Below are positions 19,801 to 29,800 of a stretch of DNA of 64,000 nucleotides, piece after piece. This stretch comes from Amoebophrya sp. A120 (taxonomy: Eukaryota; Sar; Dinophyceae; Syndiniales; Amoebophryaceae). The notes beneath the pieces are model-generated. The model was not told the origin of the DNA. It did no database searches and worked only from the letters and a program-made list of their open reading frames with translations. The DNA is taken from the NCBI GenBank assembly GCA_905178155.1, contig CAJINV010000009.1, forward strand, positions 1,671,907 through 1,735,906, given 5' to 3'. Both the position numbers and the translations under genes were made by a program. The stretch's first letter is position 1; every line of letters starts with the position of its first letter.

Positions 19801-22249
19801 AACAAATGAAACGCGACACAGATAATTTTGCATGACTGAGCTTGACAAACGTGTTGGCTACGTACTAACAGCTGAGAATGTATAACAGCTGAGAAGGCCA
19901 TAAGAAATAGAAGTTCATCTTGGAGTCCTCGAAAATAGCCAAGTCGCAAGAATTATGCATTGCGAATATGCCTGGTTCTGGAATAAAAAAAGTAGATTTT
20001 TTTGTGACGCTTACTTTGAAGCACACAAAACTCTGCGTTGTATGACTGGCAAAAGCTACCAAACTTTTCGCTTTACTAGTCAAACGCAAAAGGCAAATTC
20101 AAACAGATGAAAGTTTTTCATGTGAAATCAGATGCATGGCGAAGGAGTATTCGCAAGACCTGTGCTGCTTTTGCGCTCATTGTCATTCTCAATTCATAAC
20201 GCAAGGCCCGCATGACAAACAGCCACACGGCACTATTCCAGACCCAGACATATTGGCTCTTGATAAGAAGGCTCCGGATTACCGGTACTCGGTACGACAC
20301 CTGGAGCGGCGTTCCAGTAGCATTTGTCGTTTGTTGCGCATGCAGCGGCACCAGTGCTAAGTCCGCCACAAGCAGTGGCGTCCACTGGGTATTCGTAATC
20401 TCGGATTGACTCGCGGACCTGCGGGCCCGTGTAGAAACAGCCGTCACCTAACAGTTCAATATTAAGTTGCAGTTGAAGTACTTATTCGCATAATTTGTGA
20501 TTACATTGTTCCTAGATCATCATGATCCACAATATTGTCGTCGTCGAGATCATCATCTACATCTAGTGAAGACGATCTACTGGCTCCTCATGAACCTCGC
20601 TCACATTCATTATCATCGCCCTGAAGATATAGATAATTTGGTTGGCTCCATCAGCAGGTCATAGTCGTCGCGTCTTAGTCTTCTTCGGGCAGGATAAACA
20701 CATACTCAAAGGTGGATGAATAAACACAACAACAACATTTACATCGACACCCGGGAAAGAAATATGGAATAAATGCCACGCTGTCACCGGAAATCGAAAT
20801 CATGTGGAAATAACACGCAATGCACGAAAAAATGCCAGGCACCAAGCGCCTGTCTTGCAGGGATGACAATTGCGCCGACTGTCTGAACACCATATACAAG
20901 TTGAGTCTTCTATGCAGCGACAAGATTTGTCACTTAGAAAAGTAGGTGGGCGAAAACGGTAGCGATTGGATGCGTCACAAAATGTTTTCATTCTATCGAT
21001 TACCAACCTGAAACCAACTGTAAAGCCAATGAATGCATATATCTTTATTTACGTATATTGCAATAATGAAATGTGAATTGTGATGAGTCCATGGATGTAA
21101 GAAAAAAAATATCAATATTGTTACCTGTATACGGAATGGTCTTGAGGAGGACCCAGATGAAGTGAAAAAACAGGGGCAAGGCGAGGACGAAGAGATGCTT
21201 CCTGAAGTATGCAAACTATGTATGACTATGAAAAAAACCACCGCGACGCCCGAAGGAAAGAACAAAAGAAATGCGCATATTGATATAAAGCATAAGCATC
21301 ATGAATTGCGTCCACGAACCAGCTCGTGATGGCAGAAGAGAACATACTAGTGCAGAAAGGCAGATGACGGTAGACGTGACTCATGCGTAGCAGCAACATC
21401 ATGCATTGCCTTTAGACTGTCGTGGGAGAAGGCTGCTGATCCACGATGCAATTTGTTTAGTTGGTTTGAATCAGGTCGTGGGGGAGGGCAAGGGAGATTT
21501 TCCTCACGGTACTTCGTTCCGTTCCACACTTTCATCTCGTCTGGAACGTCGGAATATGCATTGTAAATGCTTATGTCGCGGGGTCTGGAGACGTCAACGC
21601 GCAATGCTAGTTGTTCCAGGATCTCCTTGAGAAAGGGACTTACTTTCCTTTAGTTTTACCCACCCACGCATGACATTTTTTTATGCGTAAACAGTAGCAG
21701 AATGCCTGACCTGAGGGAGAGGGGTTGCGTTTTTGCATGACAAATATAAGCACTTAAATATGTAAGTTGTGCTGATCCGGTCGCCGCGTCACAGATTTTG
21801 GCTTCACTCGAAGTCCGCACGACAGGTTTGCATTTGTCTAGACCCGGGCATATGTGCATTTGATACTTTAAAAAAAATTCTGGGCCGGGTGTCCACCTTC
21901 GTTATAGACTGGAAACGAGCGACTTGTTTGAAGAGGGGACTAAAGCCACGTGATGTTGATGTTTTTGTTGCATCATATACAGAAAAGCTTCGCTGGACAA
22001 GGACAAACTCAAACTGTTGCTGATTCTTGTTTCTTCTTGGATTCGGGGTTTAGTCTTAACCTATCGATTCGGAAAACAACAAGTCGCGACTCAATTTCCG
22101 TGCGTAGTCGCGACGGACTTGACCGCCCCGAAGACGCTTTTCATCACCCTTTGGCCGGTCGACTTCGTTTTGACGGCAGCCGTATTTGCGCGCTCTAGCT
22201 CCCCTCCATCGGAGAGCTGGTTTTCGATGTCCTGCTGCGCACCCGACAT
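13884..22249 (-). CDS. Multi-pass membrane protein of about 820 aa, about 22 exons
   Basis: ATG at 22249 (MSGAQQDIENQLSDGG), stop at 13884. Exons read in order: 22249-22099, 21946-21866, 21549-21449, ~21345-21303, ~21206-21125, 20447-20266, 19948-19903, 19573-19512, 19244-19157, 18640-18546, 18310-18275, 18198-18081, 17922-17779, 17462-17409, 17211-17157, 16799-16777, ~16550-16288, 15966-15877, 15550-15230, 14680-14591, 14378-14158, 14009-13884. Phases fit at every junction I could place. The protein has a soluble N-terminus, a Cys-rich loop (GDGCFYTG..., ACATNDKCYW), at least six hydrophobic helices (for example LALPLFFHFIWVLL, LALQLGVTMCAVV), and a Lys/Ala/Gly-rich tail (GKGKGKGKGAKGAAPKAAKK). 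A channel, transporter or lipid enzyme is possible; no family recognised. Canonical GT-AG introns: 14010-14157, 15967-16287, 18199-18274 (76 nt) and 20448-21124. Confidence 0.75.
14384..14590. mobile_element. Introner-like element (207 bp)
   Basis: Perfect flanks GACGG. Right end CACTTTTTGCTCACGATA mirrors a degenerate left end (CATCGGAAGAAAACACTG); related to the family at 26975 and 61121. Confidence 0.85.
14686..15229. mobile_element. Large introner-like element (544 bp) with internal palindrome
   Basis: Left TATCCAACTGCACAC...AAGTGCCCC, right GGGGCACTTGTCACG...GGATA; flanks TTGTC / CCGTC. Contains a perfect 30-bp palindrome at 15040-15069 and a near palindrome at 15012-15030. Removal keeps frame. 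Confidence 0.75.
15040..15069. repeat. Perfect 30-bp palindrome inside intron
   Basis: Arms GCGATGGCGATG and CATCGCCATCGC around CAGCTG; preceded by a near-palindrome of CAGCTG units at 15012-15030. Could fold into a strong hairpin in RNA. Confidence 0.9.
15556..15876. mobile_element. Introner-like element (321 bp), 'AAAAGTATCG' family
   Basis: Flanks TAATC / AGATC. Left TATCCTGCGCAAAAAGTATC, right CGCGAATATTTTTGCAATG..ATA. Removal joins ..DVATAIS to WMYNFDAQTEE in frame. Confidence 0.8.
16805..17156. mobile_element. Introner-like element (352 bp) with poly-C
   Basis: Left TATCCCACAGAAAAGTATT followed by a run of C; right GGGGGTACTTTTCCACAG..ATA. Flanks TTCGC / TTTTC. Removal gives ..EDKWELENYVRILVN.. 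in frame. Confidence 0.75.
17217..17408. mobile_element. Introner-like element (192 bp)
   Basis: Flanks TGCGT / TGCAT. Left ACAGAAAAAAGCCGGC, right GCCGGCCTTGTTTTTCTGT; ACAAATATGCCC also mirrored just inside. Strong inverted ends. Confidence 0.9.
17468..17778. mobile_element. Introner-like element (311 bp), diverged
   Basis: TATGCACCGCGAAAG ... GCAGAGCGTA with flanks GCACT / GCACC. Removal joins ..FFSVWVP to VGSKKVGPL in frame. Confidence 0.65.
17928..18080. mobile_element. Short introner-like element (153 bp), 'TTTCCCGTACACGTA' family
   Basis: Perfect flanks AGACC. Left TATCGACAGCCAATTTCCTG, right GCGGGAAATTTACAACTG..ATA. A diverged relative of 35489-35639 (151 bp) in another gene. Confidence 0.9.
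18311..18545 (-). other. Intron with GT donor but no AG acceptor
   Basis: Minus strand: GGACTG|GTAAGG...TTTCACTG|AACGTC. The word ACTG is repeated at both ends, so any cut within it gives GGA CTG AAC GTC in frame. No AG lies between the preceding stop and the coding sequence. Confidence 0.6.
18646..19156. mobile_element. Introner-like element (511 bp), 'TCAAGCGTTACAT' family
   Basis: Flanks AGAGG / AGATG. Left TATGGAATTCTCAAGCGTTA, right TAACGTTTGAGAATGCCATA form a good inverted repeat. Longer than its relative at 11139. Confidence 0.85.
19250..19511. mobile_element. Introner-like element (262 bp), diverged
   Basis: Right end GGGGGAGTTGTGCAACAATC..ATA belongs with 3899 and 50984; left end is degenerate (TAGCTTTTAG). 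Flanks AACGG / CCAGG. Frame fits (..YTYMSWHNMRW..). Confidence 0.55.
19579..19902. mobile_element. Introner-like element (324 bp) with perfect 19-bp inverted ends
   Basis: TATGGCCTTCTCAGCTGTT at the left is perfectly mirrored at the right; flanks AGAAG / AGAAA. Removal keeps frame. Confidence 0.9.
19954..20265. mobile_element. Introner-like element (312 bp), 'GTCTGGGTCTGG' family
   Basis: Flanks AGAAT / AGAAG. Left TATGCATTGCGAATATGCC, right CCAGACCCAGACATATTGG..ATA; a diverged member of the 26686/27701 family. Confidence 0.8.
21555..21865. mobile_element. Introner-like element (311 bp), 'GTCTGGGTCTGG' family, diverged
   Basis: Left TATGCATTGTAAATGC..GGGGTCTGG, right TCTAGACCCGGGCATATG..ATA. 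Flanks CGGAA / CTTTA match poorly, but removal gives ..RIFFKDVPDEMKVW.. in frame. Confidence 0.65.
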
Positions 22250-23822
22250 CTTCTGCTATGAACCAGAAGTGAAAGACGAGTCAACGAATGTATTGGTGCC
22301 CCTTCGGCGTACTTTTAGTAAACAAGTATATTTCCCTTGCACTAACTTGAAGACCGTGACACGAGAGTTTCTTCCTTTCAAAAAATAAACAAGTATCTGC
22401 GCCGCGACGCCGAGAACGTCTTAAGGTAATTCTAATAAATTGATTGGGAAAAGTCTTACTCAAGGTACTTAATTGAATGGGGGGCAAAAAGAAGACCACG
22501 AACACAGCCATCGCCATGAATTAGATTTGAAGAACTGAGACTGAAGTTGAAAAAAATAAACATGAAATAGAAGTTTTGGTTGATGAAGAGGCAGGCCCGC
22601 TCCCGCTGTCCTTCTTGCCTGGATAATGACAAACTTTCTGAGACGAGGATGTTTCGCTTCGTCCGTCACAGACTCGGAGGAGTCGGAAAAAAATGGAACA
22701 GGTACGAGAAACACCACACTTAAAAAAAGATAGGACTGCCACCGACCACACGCGAAGGAATGAAGAGAAAGCACTGGAGTCCTCTCTGACATTCGAAATT
22801 GGACGGAAGGAATGCATGGGAAAATGTTGACGAGGACCACAACGGAGCGTAGCTGCAGCCGGCCCTCAGAACAAGTAACAAACTCACATTAGACTTAATC
22901 TGAAATATGTATCGTCTTTGTATGAAAAACTTCTGAGGCGACTCGCAACACTCACAAACAAAATAAACAGCATGCCGCTCCTCGAAAAAAAAATGTCGCA
23001 GAAGAAAGACATGCAACATGCGGGCTTTTTCCAAACTACAAGGTGTAGAAAAAAAGAATATAGAAAGCCCCACTTGTACTTCTCTCCTCGATCTGGTCGC
23101 TGCGATGTATGAACACCGGAAGCTTTTCTTCCGCACACGTGTGAAGATTTTCTTGGCAGTTCTCTCCTTGTCCACAGGAGACTTTTGAAGATTGATTACG
23201 TTTTCAGCTTTCATTTGACATTTATACAGATCTGTGAGAGTCGTAGGGTCTTCACAAGTAAGGCTACAAATGACTAAAAAAACTACCATACTTGACATAC
23301 TTCTTTCATATTCATTATCATTGCAAAACATGACGATACGTCCCGCCTTGTGGATCAGGCCCAGCAAGAACGCAGGAGTTCGACCGTAAAGACTTTTTTT
23401 ATTTTTCAGAGTTCTCGAACTCGGACTCAGAAATGAGTCCTTACCAAGCTCAGCTCGTTAGAAGATGTGGGTGTGGTTTTCGTTGTAATCATGGTGAATC
23501 AAAGGAGCATGTAGTCTGTTACAGTTTGAGAAAATTGTTGAATCAGTTGAACTGAAACTAGTACTGTACATGGGCAGACGATGAACTATCTATGGATGTG
23601 TTGATATTCAAAAGAAGATGTTGAAGTTCTGTTCTGAAAACAAATAATCGCAAAGAAAACTCAGCGCCATCAAAAGCCTCGTCCGCGTAGTTGTTCCACT
23701 GCATCGCCCGTATTGCGGGGGTCCTCAAGTATATTAAGTAAAATGGTTCATCGTGGCATCCGTTACAATACTTAATACATAAAGCGGATATTTCGGTGCA
23801 ATACGACCACGACCGGCTAAGT
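22250..23822. other. Intergenic stretch with one doubtful ORF
   Basis: AT-rich 1.57-kb spacer. A minus-strand frame at 23367-22720 (215 codons) starts with a hydrophobic segment and is rich in Phe/Cys/Arg. It lacks the GC-rich character of neighbouring exons and I regard it as probably non-coding. Confidence 0.4.
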
Positions 23823-26800
23823 TTATTTACTTCCAGTTTTTTTCCCGCCCGGGGCAGCTGCCGCAGCGCCTCCCGTCGCGGCTGGTGGGAGCTGTTGCAC
23901 GATGCTTGCAGTTGCTGATGTAGAGCTGCTGGTCGTTGTAGCACTAGCACTGGCAGAGTTCGCTGTTGTAGACAAGGGCTCACCTATTCGGCGAAGGTTG
24001 TCTACGCTGGGCCGCAGCGAGCGTGTCGTGCTGGTCGTGTGTTCCCCCGCTCCTGCGACAGTAGTACTGGCATTAACCGTAGTACCGCTCGAGGAAGATG
24101 TTGTGGGTGTGACAGTCGCGGTCGGTGCGCCGGCTTTTGTCGTGTCTTTCGAAGGGATTCTCTTTGGTCCGGGACCCGTACTGGTACTGCTTGTTCCGTT
24201 TGCTGGGCCGCCGAGACTATTATTCTCGCCCGCCGACACTGCCGCTTTAGAGGAAAACGCAGATGATGCAGTTGTGCCCCCTTGGCGGTAGCTTTCCCTG
24301 GTTGTCGCGGGAACGGACGCTCTGACCTCTTGCAACACCTCGCGGATGTGCTGCTTCGTGGTTGTACTGCTGCCTTGCTGTAGTTCTACTTCCGCCCCCG
24401 CGTTTGCTTGTTTACTCGTCGTCCCAGTATCGAACAGATTCATTTTGCTGCCGCTCGGTAAAAATGCAGATGTAGTTGAAGAGGAAGACGCTCCTCCTGC
24501 GGCAGAAGTGCCGGTCAACACGGGAGCAGGGGGTACGTGACGGTCGACAATGTGCAAGTTTCCGTCATCGTCCACGTAAGCCGACGGCTGGTACTCGTCC
24601 TCCACCACCACCGCACCGACAACGGGCCCCCCAGACGTGGAGACGAGAGAGGTGGCGTTGTAGCGCACCCGCGTGCTGCCCTGACTCGAGAGGTAGAACG
24701 TCGCTTTCCGCTTGTTGATTGACAGCACGCCGTCCTCCGCCGCGGCGGAAACGGAAGCCGCATCTTGATCGGGCGGTGGAGGTGTAGTAGTCGGAGGTGC
24801 AGTTGCACTTGCATTTTGAGATGTTGAGCAGGACGAAGATGAAGAACCTCCACCTCGCGTGGTTTGCTCTTCAGGCGTCGTGACCCGCGTGTTGGTATTG
24901 CTAGCACTCGCGCCGGGTAGAGTAGAACTAGTAGTGCCGGGCATGGGCATTCCGGGCCTGGGCGGCAATCTGGCGAAGCTTTCGTCGACGGCTTTCTTCA
25001 AGCCCTCGGCCTCGCTTTGCTGCTCGGGCGAAACCTTGTTGCTACTACTGTTGCTGCGCACGGAATTCAAGTCAACCGAGTCGACATTTATGGCACCAGA
25101 TGTTCCAGACGTAGCACCCGAAGTTGTACTGTCTAGCGTCGCGCTCGTCGTGGTCGTCTCCTCATTCGGATTGTGATTGTTTCCACCTCCTGTTGCGAGC
25201 TGCGCAGGCGTTTTTGTGGACCTATTCGCAGCACTACTTTCGCCGATGCCCCAGGCGGTGGGGACCTCGCTGGCGTCCATGATCATTCCCGTCGGAATGT
25301 GGCGGTTACTGGTCACACCATTGGAGGCCCCTCCGAGCACCGGCCGCCCAACGATTGCGCCGCTCCCTGGTTGGTAGTACGAGTTCCGCCCAGCCCTGTT
25401 CGGGTAATTTGTGCTGTCGTGATAGTAGGTAGAAAAGTGCTGCTGTTGATGAAGGGGGTTGTTTTCGTCGTAATGCTGAGTTCCATCTCGGACTGAGGAT
25501 TTATTTCTCCCCCGCATCCGCCCAATGAAGACCACCAGGCCGAATACCAGCGCGCCCAGACCGACCGCGGTGAGGATGACGCGGGCCGTTTCGTTGTTCG
25601 CGCGTTGCGTGTTCGGGTCGTTGTCCAGACGCACAATTTCGTACACGGGCACCGCCCCCCGCCGACACTCGGCCACGCACGACTGCGCCACGTCGATGTC
25701 GATCCGGCAACGGCCGTTCGCGACCGCGGTCTCACAGTCCAGGACGAAGACGCCCTCCACGTTCTTCACGACGTAGTTCGGTCGGTCCGCGAGCTCTTCG
25801 TGCAGCGCGTTCTGCAGCACTTCCGTGTCGGTTGTGGCCCGCGCGAGCGTGTCCTGCATTCTCTTCAGCGTGTCCTGTGGATCCGGTGCCCGCATCAGCG
25901 TGATCTCGTGCCCGGTCGTGAGGTAGCGATCGGCCGTGCGGACGGTGGTAGAAGAGGACGTCAATTGTCTAGTTGTTGTACCTGCAGCTGTTGTACCCGC
26001 ACTGCTCGTCTGGGAAGGCGACGCAACCTTCCTAGCCTGCAACTTTCGCACCACCTGTTTCGGAAGCAAATTTCTGTGGGGCATGTCGATCTCGAGGACA
26101 TCATGACTCTGTGCCCTCATCAACATGTCGCTATCGTATCCTACTTTATTTGAGATCTTCGAACCAGTCATGGACGATAAGGTGCGAAGAAACTTGTTGA
26201 ATCTCTTCTTCTTGCTGCTGCTGGCCACGACCTCCACCCCAGCTGCCAGCAATTTTATCGGCCTCAACCGCAAGTCATGGTCGTACTCCTCGGGCCCTCT
26301 CCTGCCTGGAGATCGAGATTCTACTCTTTCATGATCTTCGCCGGGCACTATTTCAGTTGGAACTCGACCTACGCCAGCGCGTCGAGCCAGCTGCACACCG
26401 CGCTTTGCCGCACTGTCCGCAGGGTTTGTCTCGATAGCAGCAGGACGGCGCGAAGTAGACACGACCATGAGTGCTTTTTGTCTCGTTGCTTCCTCGTCCG
26501 CTACCAAATGTCTGTCTCTGTGTAGCAGGTCTAGTACTGCTATCCCTATCTTTTCTTGAAACCGGTGGTCTCTATCACCACGGGCCTCCGTCTCTTCCTC
26601 CTCGCCTCTTCTTCTAAACGCCCCGGCATTGTTGGTCGCGATGGCGACACTTCGAACCTGAAAGCTGTTGATCCGCACTTTCGACTATCAAATGTAAAAA
26701 TGTCTGGGTCTGTAAGATTCATGCTGTTTTTGCATGACACAGAAGGTCTGGCATGGAAGCTCTAGCATCACAGGTTTCGAGAAGCTTCCGCAATGCCGAA

Positions 26801-29800
26801 CCCGCATGAGAAATCCCCCATTTTGGCGACAGAATTGAGCAGCTTTTGCTCCCGATGCATGAGAGATTTTTCTGTGTTCGAAAATGCGCATCACAAGTTC
26901 GGATCCTTCCAGACCCAGACATTTTTACATTTGATATCGACGTTTCTACCTGGTACTGCTTGGCGAAGGCCGTCTATCGCAAAAAAAAAGTGCTGTTACA
27001 GTTACACATTGTCACGCAAGACTGGCAACAGAGACAACCTTTCTCATGCAGGAAATGCTTCCGAGCCTCTTTTCCTTCCTGTTTTCCCTTATGATCTTCG
27101 CATTACAAGTTTTCTCTGCCACACAGAGAAAATTTGTGATGCAGAAACTCCAACAAATGTGTAACTGTAACACTTTTTTCTCGTGATACCGTCTGGAAGG
27201 CTGCGACGAAGGCCTGGTCCCGGAGGAGGCTGGTGCCGGAGGCCGTGATGGGCAGGGCCATCCGGATCTGCGTGCGGCCAACGAGCCGGACCGTGTTTTC
27301 CGGGGTGCGGATGGTGGTGTCGTCTTGCGGTCCACCACTGTTTGAATTGTCACCGCCCCCTCCAGTGCTCGTCGTCCCCCCACTCGGAGGTATCAAACCG
27401 TCGTCGTCCTCTGACGCGATGATGATGGGGCCGCCGGTTTCCTGGTCCGGGGTGCCGGCGCTGGCAGTCCAGTCGGCGGGATTTTGGGTTTGGTCCCGGT
27501 TCCCCGTGTTTGCGACATTGGGATTGGCGTTCGACGGTGTTGTACTAGAAGTACCTCCCGAAGTGGTTGTGCCATCCGCTGCCGTGCCGCCAGTCGCCGT
27601 TGTACCTCCACTACCAGTTCTACTTTCGTCCGAAGATGACGTCGCGCCATCTCCTCCGTTACCACCAGCCCCGGCGGGTGCGGGCGTGGTTGTCGTCCTC
27701 TATCAAATGTAAAAATGTCTGGGTCTGGAAGGATCCGAACTTGTGATGCGCATTTTCGAACACAGAAAAATCTCTCATGCATCGGTAGCAAAAGCTGCTC
27801 AATTCTGTCGCCAAAATGGGGGATTTCTCATGCGGGTTCGGCATTGCGGAAGCTTCTCGAAACCTGTGATGCTAGAGCTTCCATGCCAGACCTTCTGTGT
27901 AATGCAAAAACAGCATGACTCTTCCAGACCCAGACATTTTTACATTTGATATCCTCGTGTTTGCGATTATGTTCCCCCTCCGGGTCCACTCTGCATCGGA
28001 GACGACCCACGCGCCGTCGATGCTCGGCGGGTCGCCTATGACAGCCTCAGAATGGAAATCCTCAAAGTGGAAATAATTTGTGATGCATGAAATGCGACAC
28101 CAAAAAGACTGTATTGCAGAGGACGCAATGGAGGCCGACTATTGTCCTGCCAGGGGTGAAGAATTGGAGTGCTGCTTAGCACGAAACAAGGGCACCCCTT
28201 TGCCTTAACCTGCATGACAGACATGCTTTAAGGGCCCGGGAAATTTGTCATGCGCCGACTACAAATGGCGCTTCAACTGGGGTCGTTTTTTTGCATCACA
28301 AATCATTTCCACTTTGAGGATTTCCATTCTGAGGCCTTCATATCGCCCGACCCCGTGAAGAGAGCCAGCGCTTCCTTTTCCAAGGAGTCCAGATCGACGG
28401 ATATCTGCGTCTGCAGCTCCATGGGCAAATCGCTGATGGCCCGCCCCGGTTCGTATCTCGTGTTTTGCTTGCAGTTGTCAACCATCACACGAAACAAGTG
28501 CTCCAGCGCCTCCACGTGATCGGCGTTGGACGCGAGTTGGAGCCGTTGCAAGATACGGTTCAGTCCCTTGCGGTATTTCTGCTCCACGTGCTCGGCGACG
28601 AGCGTCTGAAAGGTGGCTGTCAAGGCCTGTTGGTCGCTCGGACAGGACCCGCAGGAGCACTCGTAGCGGTCCGTGGCGCGCACCCACCATACCTCGTCGT
28701 TGGCGCAGAACCGCGGACACCACTTGTTGCCCTCCGTGCTGAACGACGCGTCGTGGCGCACGCAACACCCCCCGAGGTCCGGCATCGTGATGCCGTCGTC
28801 GCAGATGTACCCGTGGTTCTTCACGCCCTGCGGCTCGCACTTCTGGTACTTCTCGCAAAGCGAGCCCGGATCCAGGCACTTCGCCTTGCACTCGTTACTG
28901 GTCTCCGAGATGTGGCTGCACAGGTTCGCGCAGTCGTGCAGACACTCCTGGGCGGCCGGGGTCTGGCACATCGTGTCCCGGGATCCGCACAGCTCGTTCT
29001 CGAAACACAGATGGCGGTGTCCGGGCACGTCGCAGCAGTGGTGCCGCACCGAGGCCGCGTGCACGTTGGTTTCGCAAATGCAGTGGGCCCGCGCCTGCGC
29101 CTGCTCCCACACGGTGGAGTGCGGGTAGCGCTGCGCGCAGGAAAACCAGTCCGCCACCTCGTTCGACCGCTCGAAGCCCTCGGTGTCGCAGACTCGCTTG
29201 AAATTGGCGTGCGTCGTGTTCTGCGCGTGGTCGTGGAGGCACTTGATCTTGTCCCAGCAGTCCTCGCACTCACACTTCGACAGCCCGAGGGCGATCTGCT
29301 GCTCGCGGTACATGTCCTCCAGACAGAGAGGGCTGCACTTTTCGCGGCACTCCTGCGTGCGGGCGTCATTGCAGTTCGGGGAACAATCCATGTCGCAAAA
29401 AGAGCTCCAGGAACTGTGGTAACGTTTTCAACATCAATCTTTAGATCAGTATATATTTTTTTTGCGTGAGTCTGAGTTTGTAAAGCAATGATAATGCGAC
29501 GTGGAGGAAGGAACTTTTATTTGTTCAACATGACGGTTCGAAAGTTTCAATTGTTCTGTTCAGGTGTTCATCATGGAAAAATACGTACCTATTCCTGGAA
29601 TTTGACCAAACGTGAGGTGATGAAATGCAGGCTGCACAAAAAAAAAGAAAGGTTGTATGGTGGATCAAGTTTCATACATCATGGCACGAAAAGAGGTGCT
29701 GCGTTTTGTATACAGTTGTACCTGTATTGACAGCAATCCACTCGGCCACTCGACTGGTCCCAGTTGGGCACGGTGGCATACATGTCGCGCCATTGCGTCT

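Noticed and set aside
22720-23367. 215-codon minus-strand ORF
   Set aside because: AT-rich, Phe/Cys-heavy and unlike neighbouring exons; no start context or homology that I can name.
25605-26153. Long plus-strand ORFs opposite large exons (also 28465-29469, 24859-25176, 45991-46890)
   Set aside because: Shadow frames caused by the GC-rich third positions of real minus-strand exons.
26846-27094. ORF encoding MLPMHERFFCVRKCASQVRI.., with a near-identical peptide from 27791-27393
   Set aside because: Both peptides come from the two 251-bp elements read on one strand each; they are intron sequence, not a repeated protein.
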